Notes: generated from the letters alone by a model not told the origin. A stretch of 64,000 bases of DNA from an uncultured Lachnospiraceae bacterium (GCA_902789555.1 CADAOF010000001.1:410995-474994); one strand, 5' to 3'; shown: positions 17,502 through 26,851, numbered from the stretch's first letter. Numbers and translations: made by a program.

Positions 17502-19526
17502 TTATGCGGGCTGAGTTTTCTTGTTCTGCATCTTCGTCAGTACGAACAGGCAGACAAGCACGGCCAGGCCGACGATGCTCAGGAGGTCGTTCGGGATCAT
17601 CATGCAGAAACCTGCTGCAAGCACCAGCAGGCGGATGACCCAGTTCACCTTCTTCTGGCCGCTGAAATACCAGCCCTGGATCCCGAAGGACATGGCCACG
17701 CAGCCAACAAGTGCGGTTCCAGTGACCATCAGGATCTCACCCAGACTGCCCTGCATCATCATGGCGCTGTTATAGCAGAACACGAACGGCACCACGAAGC
17801 CCGCAAAGCCGATCTTGCAGGCGTGAACAGCCGTAGGCATCGGGTTGCACTTGGCAATGCCGGCGCCCGCATAGGCAGCCAGAGCGACCGGCGGCGTAAT
17901 GGCGGACAGACAGGCAAAGTAGAAAACAAACAGATGCGCGACCAGAGCCGGGAAATACTGATCAGCCGCTACCAGCTCAGGCGAAAGCACATTTCTCAGC
18001 ATGGGGATCAGGGCAGGCGCCAGGATGGACGCGCCGATGACGTACGCGGACGTGGTCGGCAGGCCCATGCCCAGGATGACGCAGGCGATGGCCGTGAACA
18101 GCAGCCCCAGGAACAGGCTGCCGCCGGCGGCGTTCATCATGGCATTGCCGAATTTTCCGCCGAGACCGGTACGGGCGACCATGGACACGACGATACCTGC
18201 GCAGGCGCAGCCCGCCACGATGGTCAGGGCATTGAAGCCGGATTTCACCAGTGCGGACGGGATCTTCGTGATCGGGAAGCGTTTCTTCTTGTCGACCAGC
18301 ATGACAACCGGCACGGAAGCAGAACCGATCAGGGCCGCGACCACCGGCGAGAACTGTTGGATCAGCAGTGCCCAGATCAGCACGGCGATGATGACAAGGT
18401 ACATCCAGCCGTCCTTCAGGACGCTTCTGGTCTTCGGGATCTGTTCCTTCGGCATCAGTTCGACGTCACCGACTTCGCCCTGCGCATACACGGCAACGCC
18501 GGCGCCGAGGAAGTACAGGATCGCCGGAATGACGGCGCATTTGACGATAAGCGGATAAGCTTCATTCGTAAACGCGACCATCAGGAAAGCGCCGGAGCCC
18601 ATGACGGGCGGCAGGATCTGTCCGCCTGTCGAAGCCACCGCTTCCACGCCGGCAGCGAATTCCGGCTTGTAGCCACGGGATTTCATGAGCGGGATGGTGA
18701 AGGTACCGGTACCGACGACGTTGGCGACGGCGGAACCGTTGATGCAGCCCATGAGGGCGGAAGCAACGACCGCGGAAAGGGCGGGGCCGCTGCGCAGCTT
18801 GCCGGTCAGGGAAAGGGCCAGGTCATTGATGAACTGCGAGCAGCCGGAGGCTTCCAGGAAGGCGCCGAACATGACGAACATGAAGATAACGCCGGCAGAC
18901 ACGGAAATGGTGGTGCCGAAAACGCCGTCAAGGTCGATGGCCATGTACTGGAACAGCTGCTTCAAGGTGTATCTGGCGTGTCCGAGCTGGCCCGGGATCT
19001 TATGGCCAAACAGGGCGTAGGCAAAGAAGATCAGCGCCAGGATGGGCATGATGTAGCCCAAGCACCGTCTGGCTGCTTCCAGCACCAGAAGGAACAAAAC
19101 GCAGCCGGCAACAGCCGCCCATTTTCCGGGAATGCCCAGATTTTCCGACAGATGGCTGTACTCGTAACTGCACATGTAGATGGCGCCCCACAGGGCAAGG
19201 ATGCAGAGGATGTCCACGATCCGGCATATGATGCGGAATCCCTTATTGCCGGCAAAACGGTCCTTGAATACATGCTCATACAGCGGCATGCTCAGATACA
19301 GGATCGTAAAGGCGAAAGCGACATGAATGCCGCGTTCGGGAATGACGTCCATCTTCAGGATCTGCACGGTCTTGAGGATATGGTACACGGCCATGCAGAA
19401 TGCAAAGACGATCGCCATCTTGCCGAACAAGGTCTTCTTGCTCTCTTCCAGCTTTTGCGCCGCTGCCAGATCGGCGTCCAGGGAATTGACGTCGATCTCC
19501 TGGACGGCTTTTTCTTTTTTGCTCAT
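17502..19526 (-). CDS. TRAP transporter permease, fused 4TM/12TM type
   Basis: This 674-residue protein fuses the small DctQ-like and large DctM-like TRAP permease subunits. A charged cytoplasmic N-terminus of about 35 residues is followed by four or more membrane segments, then the DctM-like part with GAFLEASGCSQFINDLALSL, MGCINGSAVANVVGTGTFTI, and STGGQILPPVMGSGAFLMVA. It uses an ion gradient to import the solute bound by the TAXI lipoprotein encoded 75 bases downstream. AGGAGAGAACCTATG sets the start. It is the first gene after its promoter. Confidence 0.94.
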   Translation of the reverse strand: MSKKEKAVQEIDVNSLDADLAAAQKLEESKKTLFGKMAIVFAFCMAVYHILKTVQILKMDVIPERGIHVAFAFTILYLSMPLYEHVFKDRFAGNKGFRIICRIVDILCILALWGAIYMCSYEYSHLSENLGIPGKWAAVAGCVLFLLVLEAARRCLGYIMPILALIFFAYALFGHKIPGQLGHARYTLKQLFQYMAIDLDGVFGTTISVSAGVIFMFVMFGAFLEASGCSQFINDLALSLTGKLRSGPALSAVVASALMGCINGSAVANVVGTGTFTIPLMKSRGYKPEFAAGVEAVASTGGQILPPVMGSGAFLMVAFTNEAYPLIVKCAVIPAILYFLGAGVAVYAQGEVGDVELMPKEQIPKTRSVLKDGWMYLVIIAVLIWALLIQQFSPVVAALIGSASVPVVMLVDKKKRFPITKIPSALVKSGFNALTIVAGCACAGIVVSMVARTGLGGKFGNAMMNAAGGSLFLGLLFTAIACVILGMGLPTTSAYVIGASILAPALIPMLRNVLSPELVAADQYFPALVAHLFVFYFACLSAITPPVALAAYAGAGIAKCNPMPTAVHACKIGFAGFVVPFVFCYNSAMMMQGSLGEILMVTGTALVGCVAMSFGIQGWYFSGQKKVNWVIRLLVLAAGFCMMIPNDLLSIVGLAVLVCLFVLTKMQNKKTQPA

Positions 19527-19618
19527 AGGTTCTCTCCTATCTTGGCTGTTTTCCGGTCCGGTATCTCCCCGAAAACGCTTGAATGAAAAACAGTCCCATT
19601 ACGGGTCTTAACGCAAAA

Positions 19619-19646
19619 ATTATATCATATTTTTTTACAATGTCTA
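19619..19646 (-). promoter_or_regulatory. Promoter of the TAXI-TRAP operon
   Basis: On the minus strand TAGACA (19641-19646) and TATAAT (19619-19624) are separated by 16 bases with an upstream TG, so it is an extended -10. It lies about 95 bases upstream of the permease start. An XRE regulator gene is next door. Confidence 0.65.
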
Positions 19647-19680
19647 CAGTGTTTTTTTATAATCATTCAGTGCACGCCCG

Positions 19681-19720
19681 CAAAAAAACCGGAAAACCTG
19701 ACGGGTTCCCGGTTTTTTTG
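19681..19720. terminator. Terminator after the XRE regulator gene
   Basis: A long stem (CAAAAAAACCGG with its complement) encloses a second inner pairing (AACC/GGGTT). A and T runs on both sides allow use on either strand. It lies just after the XRE gene stop on the minus strand. Confidence 0.75.
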
Positions 19721-19733
19721 CGTTTCGCAGCGT

Positions 19734-20435
19734 TCAGAACTGCTCGACGGCAAACATGTTCAGTTTTCGGATCAGTTTGATGTCCTTCTGCGTCAGGATC
19801 AGTTCCTCCTGCAGGCGCTCATCTTCAACGAGCGGTTCCGACGAGAGGATGCATTTGATGGAGATGGGCAGCAGCGGGTAGCGCGACATGCCCGAAAGCA
19901 TGCCCAGCACCTCGGTGCTGCGGTCGAAGGGGTTGAGGGCCGTAAGCGTTACGCGTTCGCTGTGGTTGCTCTGGCTCTCGAACAGGAAATTGGAGACGGT
20001 ATCGAAGAATTCCGCCTTGCCGAAATAGAGGTTCCGGCAGCCCTCCGGCCGGTCAAAGGAGGCGAGATCGTAGTACAGTGCCGCGGTCGGGGCACCGCCC
20101 TCGCGGCTGATCTCCAGAATGTTCCGTACGATCTTTTTTACCCGGCCGTCATAGAAATAGACGTAGGTACAGCGCTGAGGGAAGAAGCTGTCCTCTCCTG
20201 CCGCGGTCTCTTCTGCCGATTCCGGCCGCCAGTCGATGAGCTGCTGCACCGAGATGCCAAGCGCGGACGCGATGTCGAAAAGCGTCTCCACGTCCACCGT
20301 GATCTCTCCGGTCTCATATTTGGACAGCGTTGCCTTGCTCTTATGGATCCGCGCAGCAAGATCCGTAAGCGTGAAATGCTTCACCTTGCGGTACAGACGG
20401 ATGCGTCCGCCGACGTGCGCACGTACTTCCTGCAT
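19734..20435 (-). CDS. XRE family transcriptional regulator with unassigned C-terminal domain
   Basis: This 233-residue protein has an N-terminal helix-turn-helix of the XRE/Cro type at residues 10-65 (FTLTDLAARIHKSKATLSKY and DVETLFDIASALGISVQQLI). The remaining 140 residues (from about TYVYFYDGRVKKIVRNILEI) match no family I can name and may sense a ligand. The ATG at 20435, eight bases after GAGAGG, is preferred over a GTG three codons upstream. It lies directly upstream of the TAXI-TRAP operon on the same strand, separated by a terminator, so control of that operon is plausible but unproven. Confidence 0.8.
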   Translation of the reverse strand: MQEVRAHVGGRIRLYRKVKHFTLTDLAARIHKSKATLSKYETGEITVDVETLFDIASALGISVQQLIDWRPESAEETAAGEDSFFPQRCTYVYFYDGRVKKIVRNILEISREGGAPTAALYYDLASFDRPEGCRNLYFGKAEFFDTVSNFLFESQSNHSERVTLTALNPFDRSTEVLGMLSGMSRYPLLPISIKCILSSEPLVEDERLQEELILTQKDIKLIRKLNMFAVEQF

Positions 20436-20478
20436 GATATTCACCTCTCGAGTGGTCTTTCATGCATCATAACACAAA

Positions 20479-20505
20479 ACCCGCGGAAAATCCAGTTCCG
20501 CGGGT
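20479..20505 (-). terminator. Terminator of the mrp-dacA-dut operon
   Basis: A perfect 10-bp stem (ACCCGCGGAA / TTCCGCGGGT) with a seven-base loop is followed on the minus strand by TTTTGTGTT. Confidence 0.75.
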
Positions 20506-20530
20506 GAAATCTTTTCTTTTTATGAAACCG

Positions 20531-20962
20531 TTACCGTATGCCGGTGGAGCCGAAGCCGCCCCGGTCCTTTGCCGCAAGGTGTTCGACCTGTTCAAAGACG
20601 AGTTCCGGCTGATTCTTCACGATCCGAAACTGGCAGATCCTGTCGCCCTTTCGAATCAGGACGTCGCGGGTCGCGAGCATCGGTGCCTTCCATTCGTCGT
20701 TATCGCCGCAGTAGCTGCCGTCCACGACGCCGACGCTGTTCGTCTGCAGCAGGCCGAAATTCCTGAAGGTCGAACTGCGCGGCGCGATATGGGCTTCGTA
20801 ACCTTCCGGCAGCTGCATCGCGACGCCGAGCGGGATCAGGCGGAATTCGCCCGCCTTCATCTCGATATCCTCCGCAGCGCGCAGGTCCACCCAGTCGCCG
20901 CCGGGCGCAGCCGCGATCGGCGGAAGGTCTTCGCATAAATAACGGATCCGGATCGTTTCCAT
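20531..20962 (-). CDS. dut: dUTP diphosphatase
   Basis: This trimeric dUTPase hydrolyses dUTP to dUMP and pyrophosphate. It has 143 residues from the chosen start [14 protein letters not shown]. Conserved motifs are visible in order: [12 protein letters not shown] (I), [20 protein letters not shown] (II-III), and the C-terminal flexible motif [10 protein letters not shown]. The open frame extends 28 codons further upstream, but that stretch overlaps dacA in another frame. The ATG at 20962 follows the dacA stop by one base (TAAGATG), which indicates translational coupling. The C-terminus is short after motif V. Confidence 0.92.
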   Translation of the reverse strand: METIRIRYLCEDLPPIAAAPGGDWVDLRAAEDIEMKAGEFRLIPLGVAMQLPEGYEAHIAPRSSTFRNFGLLQTNSVGVVDGSYCGDNDEWKAPMLATRDVLIRKGDRICQFRIVKNQPELVFEQVEHLAAKDRGGFGSTGIR

Positions 20963-20963
20963 C

Positions 20964-22385
20964 TTATCTGTGTTTCTTTCTGCGCTTCTTCGCGCGGAGG
21001 AACATTTCGCCGAGGATGTAAAGCGCGACGGAAAGCAGGGCGACAAGGACGCAGATCACGATGACCTGGCGCGTGCTCAGGCCGTTCTTCGCTTCCTCCC
21101 CTTCCTGCGTGGAGGCGGGGACGCTGCTCTCGGTGCCGGCAGGGGAACTCTTCCCTGCATTGTCGGGCAGGGTCGCTGCAGTCTCCTGCTCCTGTGCCTG
21201 CGACGATGCGTACGGGTCGTCCACCCAGACCGGGAAGGTCACGGTGAGGACTTCATTGCCGAAAACATATTTGGCCATAAGGCTGCCCTCTTCGGAGGTC
21301 AGTTCCGGCTTCCAGCTGAGGTTTTTGCTGGCGTTCGGGACAAGGAAACGTCCGGGATACTGTTCGATCATGTCGCCGGCCATCAGTTCGATCTGCCGGC
21401 CGCTCGCCGCCGTCATGATGAAATCCTTCGGATCGTATTTCGGAAGGTCCAGCAGCGAGAAGTTGTTGAAGCCGTAGTCCAGCAGCGTCTTGATGTCCTG
21501 GTAGGCCAGAGCGGTGGTATCCGAATGCATCGTGACCGCGATCAGGTCCAGCTTGCCGTCGGTCGCATAGACCGCGCGGGTAAACATGGCTTCGCTCGTG
21601 TAGCCGGTCTTGCCGCAGACGCATCTCGGGTCGTAGTACTGCGAGTCGCGGCTGAACACCTTATAGCCGTGGCTGCAGTTGATGGTCTTGCCGAAACTGT
21701 CCGTGAAGCTGTATTTCTCCGTACCGGCGATCTTGCGGTAAATGTCGTTTTCCGCCGCCGCCCACAGGATCTTGGCCATGTCGTGGGCCGTGGTCAGATG
21801 CGTCTGATCGTTCAGGCCGTGCGGGTTGTTGAAATGCGTATTGACCGTGCCGACCGCCTGTGCCTTCTCGTTCATCAGCTTCGAAAAGCCGTCAAGGCTC
21901 CCGGAAATATGCTCCGCAAGCGCATAGCCGATGGTGTTGACCGAGTCGAGCGAAAGGGCATAAAGAGCCTGCTCAATGCTCATGGACTGACCTTCGTAAA
22001 AGCGCATCTGGCTGTCGAAGCCGCCCCAGACAAGGTCCGTGACGGACGCTTTCGAAAGGGTCAGCTTTTCCCACAGCGGAACGTTCTCGATGGTCACGAG
22101 CGCCGTCATGATCTTGGTGATGCTCGCCGGGAACATCTGCTGGTGCGGGTTCTTCGCGTAGAGAACGGTGCCGCTGTTCAGTTCCACCAGGAAAGCGGTA
22201 TCCGCCTCTACGTAAGGGTTTGCCGGCCAGGGCAGGTTCAGGTGGTCCGTAAAGGCATGGTCGCTGCGGCCGATCGGTGTCGTCTTCAGCTGCGCCTCGG
22301 GGACCGCCGCCTGCGCGGGGACCGCCGCCGTGATCAGCAGAAGGCACGCCATGAGCCACAGGACTGTTTTTCTGATCTTCTTCAT
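20964..22385 (-). CDS. dacA: D-alanyl-D-alanine carboxypeptidase (S11 family penicillin-binding protein)
   Basis: This 473-residue low-molecular-weight PBP trims the terminal D-Ala from peptidoglycan stem peptides. A signal peptide ([20 protein letters not shown], cut after AQA) leads to the catalytic domain. The SxxK motif is SITK in [20 protein letters not shown], the second motif is SVN in [20 protein letters not shown], and KTG is in [20 protein letters not shown]. The C-terminus has a Ser/Thr/Glu linker and a membrane helix [20 protein letters not shown] followed by a basic tail, rather than an amphipathic anchor. The ATG overlaps the mrp stop as ATGA, so 49 codons of upstream open frame are not used. 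Confidence 0.94.
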   Translation of the reverse strand: MKKIRKTVLWLMACLLLITAAVPAQAAVPEAQLKTTPIGRSDHAFTDHLNLPWPANPYVEADTAFLVELNSGTVLYAKNPHQQMFPASITKIMTALVTIENVPLWEKLTLSKASVTDLVWGGFDSQMRFYEGQSMSIEQALYALSLDSVNTIGYALAEHISGSLDGFSKLMNEKAQAVGTVNTHFNNPHGLNDQTHLTTAHDMAKILWAAAENDIYRKIAGTEKYSFTDSFGKTINCSHGYKVFSRDSQYYDPRCVCGKTGYTSEAMFTRAVYATDGKLDLIAVTMHSDTTALAYQDIKTLLDYGFNNFSLLDLPKYDPKDFIMTAASGRQIELMAGDMIEQYPGRFLVPNASKNLSWKPELTSEEGSLMAKYVFGNEVLTVTFPVWVDDPYASSQAQEQETAATLPDNAGKSSPAGTESSVPASTQEGEEAKNGLSTRQVIVICVLVALLSVALYILGEMFLRAKKRRKKHR

Positions 22386-23257
22386 TCTTCTTCCTTCGGG
22401 AGGAGCGCCGCGACGGCTGCAAAGCCCTCGGGCACCTCGTAGTATTCCATTTTCCCGTTGTCGGAAAATGCCGTCATAGCCGGATCGAGAGGCAGGTGCG
22501 CCGCGACCGGGACATCGTGGGCGAGCGCCCATTCGCCGATGCGGCTTTCACCGAACAGTTCGATTTTTCTGCCGCAGTCCGGGCAGGTAAGCCAGCTGAA
22601 ATTCTCAATGACGCCGAGCACGGGGATGTCCATGAGGGCAGCCATGTTGTACGCCTTGGTCACGATCATTTCCACGAGGCTCTGCGGGGAGGTGACCAGG
22701 AACACGCCGTCGACCGGCAGGGACTGGAAAACGGTAAGCGCGACGTCGCCGGTTCCGGGCGGCATGTCGACGAGCAGGTAATCCAGCTCGCCCCAGCGCA
22801 CTTCGCTCCAGAACTGCTGCAGCACGCCGCCGAGGATCGGGCCGCGCCACAGTACGGGCTGTCCCTCGTCTTCCAGCAGCAGGTTGATGGATATGATGCG
22901 GATACCCGTCGCGGTCTCGGCCGGGATCATTTCTTCGTCCTTCACGCCGGCAAGCCGGTCGGCGCCGAACATGCGCGGGATGGAAGGACCGGTGATGTCG
23001 GCGTCAAGGATGCCGACTCTATAGCCCTGACGGCGCAGATAAACGGCCAGCATGGCAGTCACGCTGCTCTTGCCGACGCCGCCCTTGCCGCTGATGATGC
23101 CGATGACATGGCGGACATTGCTGTTCGCATTCATGGGTGCATGCATGTCCTGCGCGCCCTGACCGCCCTGCGCAGACGGGCAACTCTGTGCGGACGGGCA
23201 GCCTGCGCAGCTTTCCTTGCTGCAGCCGGATGAAGTGTTATTCGTATTCTGAGCCAT
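22382..23257 (-). CDS. mrp: Mrp/NBP35-type P-loop ATPase, Fe-S cluster carrier
   Basis: This 291-residue Mrp/ApbC protein assembles and carries Fe-S clusters. The deviant Walker A GIISGKGGVGKSSVTAML begins near residue 56, followed by LDADITGPSIPRMFG and LLVDMPPGTGDVALTVFQSL. The N-terminal extension holds a Cys cluster (CSKESCAGCPSAQSC) that could bind a cluster of its own, and a CPDC pair occurs in SWLTCPDCGRKIELFGE. AGGAGGCACATTTATG sets the start at 23257. The first 16 codons of the open frame are excluded. It is first in an operon with dacA and dut. Confidence 0.92.
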   Translation of the reverse strand: MAQNTNNTSSGCSKESCAGCPSAQSCPSAQGGQGAQDMHAPMNANSNVRHVIGIISGKGGVGKSSVTAMLAVYLRRQGYRVGILDADITGPSIPRMFGADRLAGVKDEEMIPAETATGIRIISINLLLEDEGQPVLWRGPILGGVLQQFWSEVRWGELDYLLVDMPPGTGDVALTVFQSLPVDGVFLVTSPQSLVEMIVTKAYNMAALMDIPVLGVIENFSWLTCPDCGRKIELFGESRIGEWALAHDVPVAAHLPLDPAMTAFSDNGKMEYYEVPEGFAAVAALLPKEEE

Positions 23258-23295
23258 AAATGTGCCTCCTGATGGGGATGATCCCACAAATGAGT

Positions 23296-23324
23296 AATAT
23301 AACACAGTTTCTGCAAGATGTCAA
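23296..23324 (-). promoter_or_regulatory. Promoter of the mrp-dacA-dut operon
   Basis: A consensus TTGACA (23319-23324) and TATATT (23296-23301) on the minus strand have 17-base spacing, about 40 bases upstream of the mrp start. Confidence 0.75.
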
Positions 23325-23362
23325 AATCTCCGTAACCGCACGGCGGAAGCAGTATTTCCCTG

Positions 23363-23391
23363 TGGTGATTTCTGCGGAATCATGATATAAT
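23363..23391 (+). promoter_or_regulatory. Extended -10 promoter of the trmO operon
   Basis: A perfect TATAAT at 23386-23391 with TG at 23383-23384 lies 22 bases before the trmO start. The -35 hexamer (TGGTGA, 17 bases upstream) is poor, as is common for extended -10 promoters. Confidence 0.6.
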
Positions 23392-23413
23392 ACAGTTTTG
23401 CAAAGGAGTCACC

Positions 23414-24109
23414 ATGGAGATCGTTGCGCGGATAAAAAATGATTACGGAGAAAAGTTCGGCGTGCCCAGACAGGCAGGCCTCACAGAACACGCGGTCAGC
23501 CGCGTGGTCATTGAGCCGCCCTTCCGCATACGGGAGGCATTCCGCGGCATTGAAGCCTGCTCTCACCTCTGGCTCATCTGGGGCTTTTCGGAAAACGAAA
23601 GCCGCGGATGGTCCCCTACCGTGCGTCCGCCGCAGCTCGGCGGAAACACCCGGCTCGGCGTGTTCGCGACGCGCAGCCCCTACCGGCCGAACGGGATCGG
23701 CATTTCCGCGGTGAAGCTGGAAAGCGTAAATCTTGACGATCCGGACGGCGCATATCTTACCGTTTCCGGCGCGGATCTCATGAACGGAACGCCGATCTAC
23801 GACATCAAACCCTACGTTGCCCTCTCGGACGCGCATCCGGAAGCCTCGGACGTGCTCGGCGGACGGCGTGTCCGGAAGAAACTCAAGGTCATCTGCAGCG
23901 GAGAGCTGCTCGCCCCCCTCTCTGAACATGAACGGCTCGGCCTTCTGGAAACGCTCAAGCTCGATCCGCGGCCGGCCTACCAGGACGATCCCGACCGGAT
24001 CTACGGCATGGCCTTTGCGGGACGGAACGTCCGCTTCAGAGTGGAAAAAGAAGTTCTGACGGTACTCGGCATCGAAAAAGCCGCAGCAGCCGCGGAAAGG
24101 AAAATGTAA
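23414..24109 (+). CDS. trmO: tRNA (N6-threonylcarbamoyladenosine37-N6)-methyltransferase TrmO
   Basis: TrmO (formerly YaeB/TsaA) uses S-adenosylmethionine to methylate t6A37 of certain tRNAs. The protein has 231 residues, near normal size. It has the family core IEACSHLWLIWGFSENESRG, then LGVFATRSPYRPNGIGISAV and GADLMNGTPIYDIKPYVALS, which is the single-sheeted beta-barrel signature of the family. AAAGGAGTCACCATG gives a strong start. The stop TAA overlaps the next gene start by one base (TAATG). Confidence 0.93.
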   Translation: MEIVARIKNDYGEKFGVPRQAGLTEHAVSRVVIEPPFRIREAFRGIEACSHLWLIWGFSENESRGWSPTVRPPQLGGNTRLGVFATRSPYRPNGIGISAVKLESVNLDDPDGAYLTVSGADLMNGTPIYDIKPYVALSDAHPEASDVLGGRRVRKKLKVICSGELLAPLSEHERLGLLETLKLDPRPAYQDDPDRIYGMAFAGRNVRFRVEKEVLTVLGIEKAAAAAERKM

Positions 24110-24837
24110 TGAATGAAGAAAAAAAGGTCCTCGGCATTCTCGGCGGCATGGGTCCGCTCGCGACCGTCGACCTGTACAAGAAGATCGTGCTGCTTACCGC
24201 AGCCGAAAACGACAATGCGCACATCCACACGCTGATCGATTCGGATACCGACATCGCGGACCGGACCGCGGCGATCCTCTCCGGCGGGAAGGACCCCCTG
24301 CCCGAACTGCTGAAGGCAAGAGATAACCTGGTGCGTGCAGGCGCGGAATGCCTCATCATGCCCTGCAATACCGCCCACTATTTTCTGGAACCGCTTCGCG
24401 AAGGCTGCCCCGTGCCCTTCCTCAGCATGCTGGATGCCGCCGCCGAAGCCGCAGCCGTGAAATATCCCGGGAAGACCGGCGTGATCCTCGCGACCCGCGG
24501 GACCCTTGCAACCGGCCTCTACGGGCGCACCCTGGAAAAGCACGGCGTGCCCTTCTTCGAACCTTCGGAGGAAGAAAAGGACGTGCTGATGCACCTGATC
24601 TATGACATCGTCAAAGCCTCCCGACCGCTCGGCGAAGGCATTCCTCTCTTCCGGGAACTCCTCCGCGGTCTGAAGAAAAGAGGCGCCGACTACTTCGTTC
24701 TCGGCTGCACGGAACTGCCGATCCTCGCCATGGAAGTGCCGCAGGAAGGTCCCTTCATCGACGCGACCTTGGAACTGGCCAGGGCGGCGATCCGCGCCTG
24801 CGGCTATGCGGTCGAAGAACGGGACGTCAAGCCGTAA
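24109..24837 (+). CDS. Aspartate/glutamate racemase family protein
   Basis: This 242-residue protein is a PLP-independent amino acid racemase of the aspartate racemase type. It has LGILGGMGPLATVDLYKKIV at the N-terminus, the first catalytic cysteine in LIMPCNTAHYFLEPL near residue 84, and the second in VLGCTELPILAMEV near residue 197. Both cysteines are intact, so activity as a racemase is likely. D-aspartate or a related acid is the probable product. It is coupled to trmO by a one-base overlap. Confidence 0.9.
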   Translation: MNEEKKVLGILGGMGPLATVDLYKKIVLLTAAENDNAHIHTLIDSDTDIADRTAAILSGGKDPLPELLKARDNLVRAGAECLIMPCNTAHYFLEPLREGCPVPFLSMLDAAAEAAAVKYPGKTGVILATRGTLATGLYGRTLEKHGVPFFEPSEEEKDVLMHLIYDIVKASRPLGEGIPLFRELLRGLKKRGADYFVLGCTELPILAMEVPQEGPFIDATLELARAAIRACGYAVEERDVKP

Positions 24838-24858
24838 GAAACTTTGATCAGGACAATA

Positions 24859-24898
24859 AAAGACCCGGCTGCAGATGATCTCTGCAGGCCGGGTCTTT
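24859..24898. terminator. Bidirectional terminator
   Basis: A 10-bp outer stem (AAAGACCCGG / CCGGGTCTTT) and a seven-base inner stem (CTGCAGA/TCTGCAG) are flanked by A and T runs, between the converging racemase and PH-domain genes. Confidence 0.85.
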
Positions 24899-24915
24899 CT
24901 TTTGAAAAACGGTTC

Positions 24916-25323
24916 TCAGCGTTCGGAAGGTCCGTTTACGGCTTCCGGGAGCGGCTGCTCCATCGCCCAGTCAAAGAATTTCTTCATGCTTCCCTGGGTA
25001 TTCGCGAAAACGAACTCTTCATTCTCCGTGGCGAATCCCGCTTCGGAAAACAGCAGTTTCTTGTTGAACCAGTGCCGGCGCACCGCTTCGCGCTTCACGA
25101 CCTTGAATTCGCCCGTGCCCAGTACTCCGGCGAAGATGATCAGAACGCGCCTGTCGGTCACGGCCATCATGGAACGATTGCCGCCGTAGACGCCGGTCAG
25201 GATGCAGTTCAGCTGCTCTCCTTCCTTCAGCATCTGCGCGAGAGGCTTCAGTTCCTTCCGCTGAAAGTAGCTGCTGTACAGGCCGAGTTCTCTGAGCCGT
25301 TTTTCCAGTTCGTGCTTATTCAT
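24916..25323 (-). CDS. PH-like (YokE-type) domain protein
   Basis: This 135-residue soluble protein has a helical N-terminus (MNKHELEKRLRELGLYSSYF) followed by a beta-rich domain with GVYGGNRSMMAVTDRRVLII, FKVVKREAVRRHWF, and a final helix NTQGSMKKFFDWAME. The pattern of a TDRRVLI strand and a C-terminal helix is that of bacterial PH domains of the YokE type. It starts three bases after the symporter stop (TAAGGCATG), so it is translated together with that gene. The cellular role is unknown. Confidence 0.65.
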   Translation of the reverse strand: MNKHELEKRLRELGLYSSYFQRKELKPLAQMLKEGEQLNCILTGVYGGNRSMMAVTDRRVLIIFAGVLGTGEFKVVKREAVRRHWFNKKLLFSEAGFATENEEFVFANTQGSMKKFFDWAMEQPLPEAVNGPSER

Positions 25324-25326
25324 GCC

Positions 25327-26628
25327 TTATTTCAGGATCGAGTCTTCCTTCAGCAGGCCGAGCTTTTTGGCGATGCAGGCCGTGCAGGTCAGGTCGCCGG
25401 TGACGTTCAGCGCGGTGCGGCCCATGTCAAGCAGGGCGTCGATGCCGAGGATCATGGCATATGCCTGAGCCAGCGTGGTACCGGCTTCGATCGGCAGGTT
25501 GATGCCCGCCATGACCATGGCCAGCATGATGGCGCCGGCGCCGGGAACACCCGCGGTGCCGATGGAGGCAAGGGTCGCCAGCAGGATGACCATGCCCATC
25601 TCACCGAAGGTCAGGCCGCGGCCGTAGCAGGTCATGACCAGGAAGAACGCGCAGACGCCCTGATAAATGGCGGTGCCGTCCATGTTGATGGTGGCGCCGA
25701 GCGGCAGCGAGAACGCGTAGACTTCCTTATCGATGCCGAGGTTTTCGGCAGCGGTCATCGTGGTCGGCAGGGTGCCGTTCGAGGAACGGGTAACGAACGC
25801 GGTAAGGAACGGCGTACGGGCTTCCTTGACGAACTTGCCGATCTTGATCCGGAAGATCTTCAGCAGGCCGCCGTAGACCAGGACGATGTGTATCGCATAG
25901 CCGAGGAAGCAGGCCACAAGGACGATCACGAGCGCGCCGACGACGTTCGCGCCGTTCTTCGCGAAGACTTCGCAGATCAGGACGGCAACACCGACGGGAG
26001 CGTACTGCATGATGCCCTGCACGATCTTCATCATGATCTCGGTCAGGCAGTCGAATACGTTGTAGGTAGTCTGCGCGATGGTTTTCAGGCGCTCATCACT
26101 GGAGGCCTTGAGGTAGGACAGGCAAAGACCGAAGACCAGGCAGAAGAAAATGACCTGCAGCACGGTCTCGTTGACCAGGGAGGAAAGGACGCTGGTCGGG
26201 ATGATGTTCGCAATGATGTTCCAGATGGTCTGGTCCGTAGTGGCCGGGACCTTCTCGGCTGCTTCGACGGCCAGAATGGCGTGCGGCTGGAAGATGTTAC
26301 CCATCACAAGGCCGATCGTGACACCGATGGCGGAAGTGATAAGGTAGATGATAACGACACGGATGCCGACCTTACCGACGGTAGCCGGGGAGACCGAAGC
26401 CGCACCGACGACCAGCGAACCGACGATCATCGGGATGATGATCATCTTCAGCAGACGGGTAAAGATGGTGCCGAACATGCTGATCCAGGCGGGCAGAGCG
26501 GTAACGCCGCTTGCCGCAAGGATGACGCCGGCAATCGCGCCGATGACAAGACCGATCAGGATCTTGTACAGAACGTTGAAGTTCAGGTACGCCTGAAAGA
26601 TACCGCCTTTTTTAGGTGCTTGACTCAT
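25327..26628 (-). CDS. Dicarboxylate/amino acid:cation symporter (DAACS family)
   Basis: This 433-residue membrane protein of the GltP/DctA/SstT family has eight membrane helices and two re-entrant loops. The first hairpin signature TRSSNGTLPTTMTAAENLGI and the NMDGTAIYQGVCAFF motif in helix 7 are both present. PGAGAIMLAMVMAGINLPIE forms the second hairpin region. It takes up glutamate, aspartate, serine/threonine or C4-dicarboxylates with Na+ or H+. SSNGT resembles serine-rich motifs that occur in several subgroups, so I leave the substrate open. A good promoter lies upstream. Confidence 0.92.
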   Translation of the reverse strand: MSQAPKKGGIFQAYLNFNVLYKILIGLVIGAIAGVILAASGVTALPAWISMFGTIFTRLLKMIIIPMIVGSLVVGAASVSPATVGKVGIRVVIIYLITSAIGVTIGLVMGNIFQPHAILAVEAAEKVPATTDQTIWNIIANIIPTSVLSSLVNETVLQVIFFCLVFGLCLSYLKASSDERLKTIAQTTYNVFDCLTEIMMKIVQGIMQYAPVGVAVLICEVFAKNGANVVGALVIVLVACFLGYAIHIVLVYGGLLKIFRIKIGKFVKEARTPFLTAFVTRSSNGTLPTTMTAAENLGIDKEVYAFSLPLGATINMDGTAIYQGVCAFFLVMTCYGRGLTFGEMGMVILLATLASIGTAGVPGAGAIMLAMVMAGINLPIEAGTTLAQAYAMILGIDALLDMGRTALNVTGDLTCTACIAKKLGLLKEDSILK

Positions 26629-26695
26629 AAGGAAACCTCCTCTTATTATTACCGCCGCAGTTTTTACGATTCCCGGCGGTTTTCTTTATGGTTAA

Positions 26696-26724
26696 ATTAT
26701 AGCACCTTTTCGGCCGAATGTCAG
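26696..26724 (-). promoter_or_regulatory. Promoter of the DAACS symporter gene
   Basis: On the minus strand CTGACA (26719-26724), a 17-base spacer and a perfect TATAAT (26696-26701) with an upstream TG lie about 70 bases before the ATG. Confidence 0.7.
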
Positions 26725-26761
26725 CAAAAAAATGAATATCCCGTAAGTTTTCTAAAAAAAC

Positions 26762-26795
26762 AATAAAACCCGGGCTTTTCAGTCCGGGTTTTATT
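26762..26795 (-). terminator. Terminator of the tig-to-zinc-ribbon gene cluster
   Basis: A 12-bp perfect stem (AATAAAACCCGG / CCGGGTTTTATT) is followed on the minus strand by GTTTTTTTAG. Confidence 0.8.
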
Positions 26796-26851
26796 TTCGA
26801 AAGGGAAGCAGTTTCTGCCCTGCGCCGCAGGCTCGCGTCATCCATCCGTAC

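Noticed and set aside
24844-26766. A 640-codon open frame antisense to the DAACS symporter
   Set aside because: Shadow of the symporter. It begins inside a terminator.
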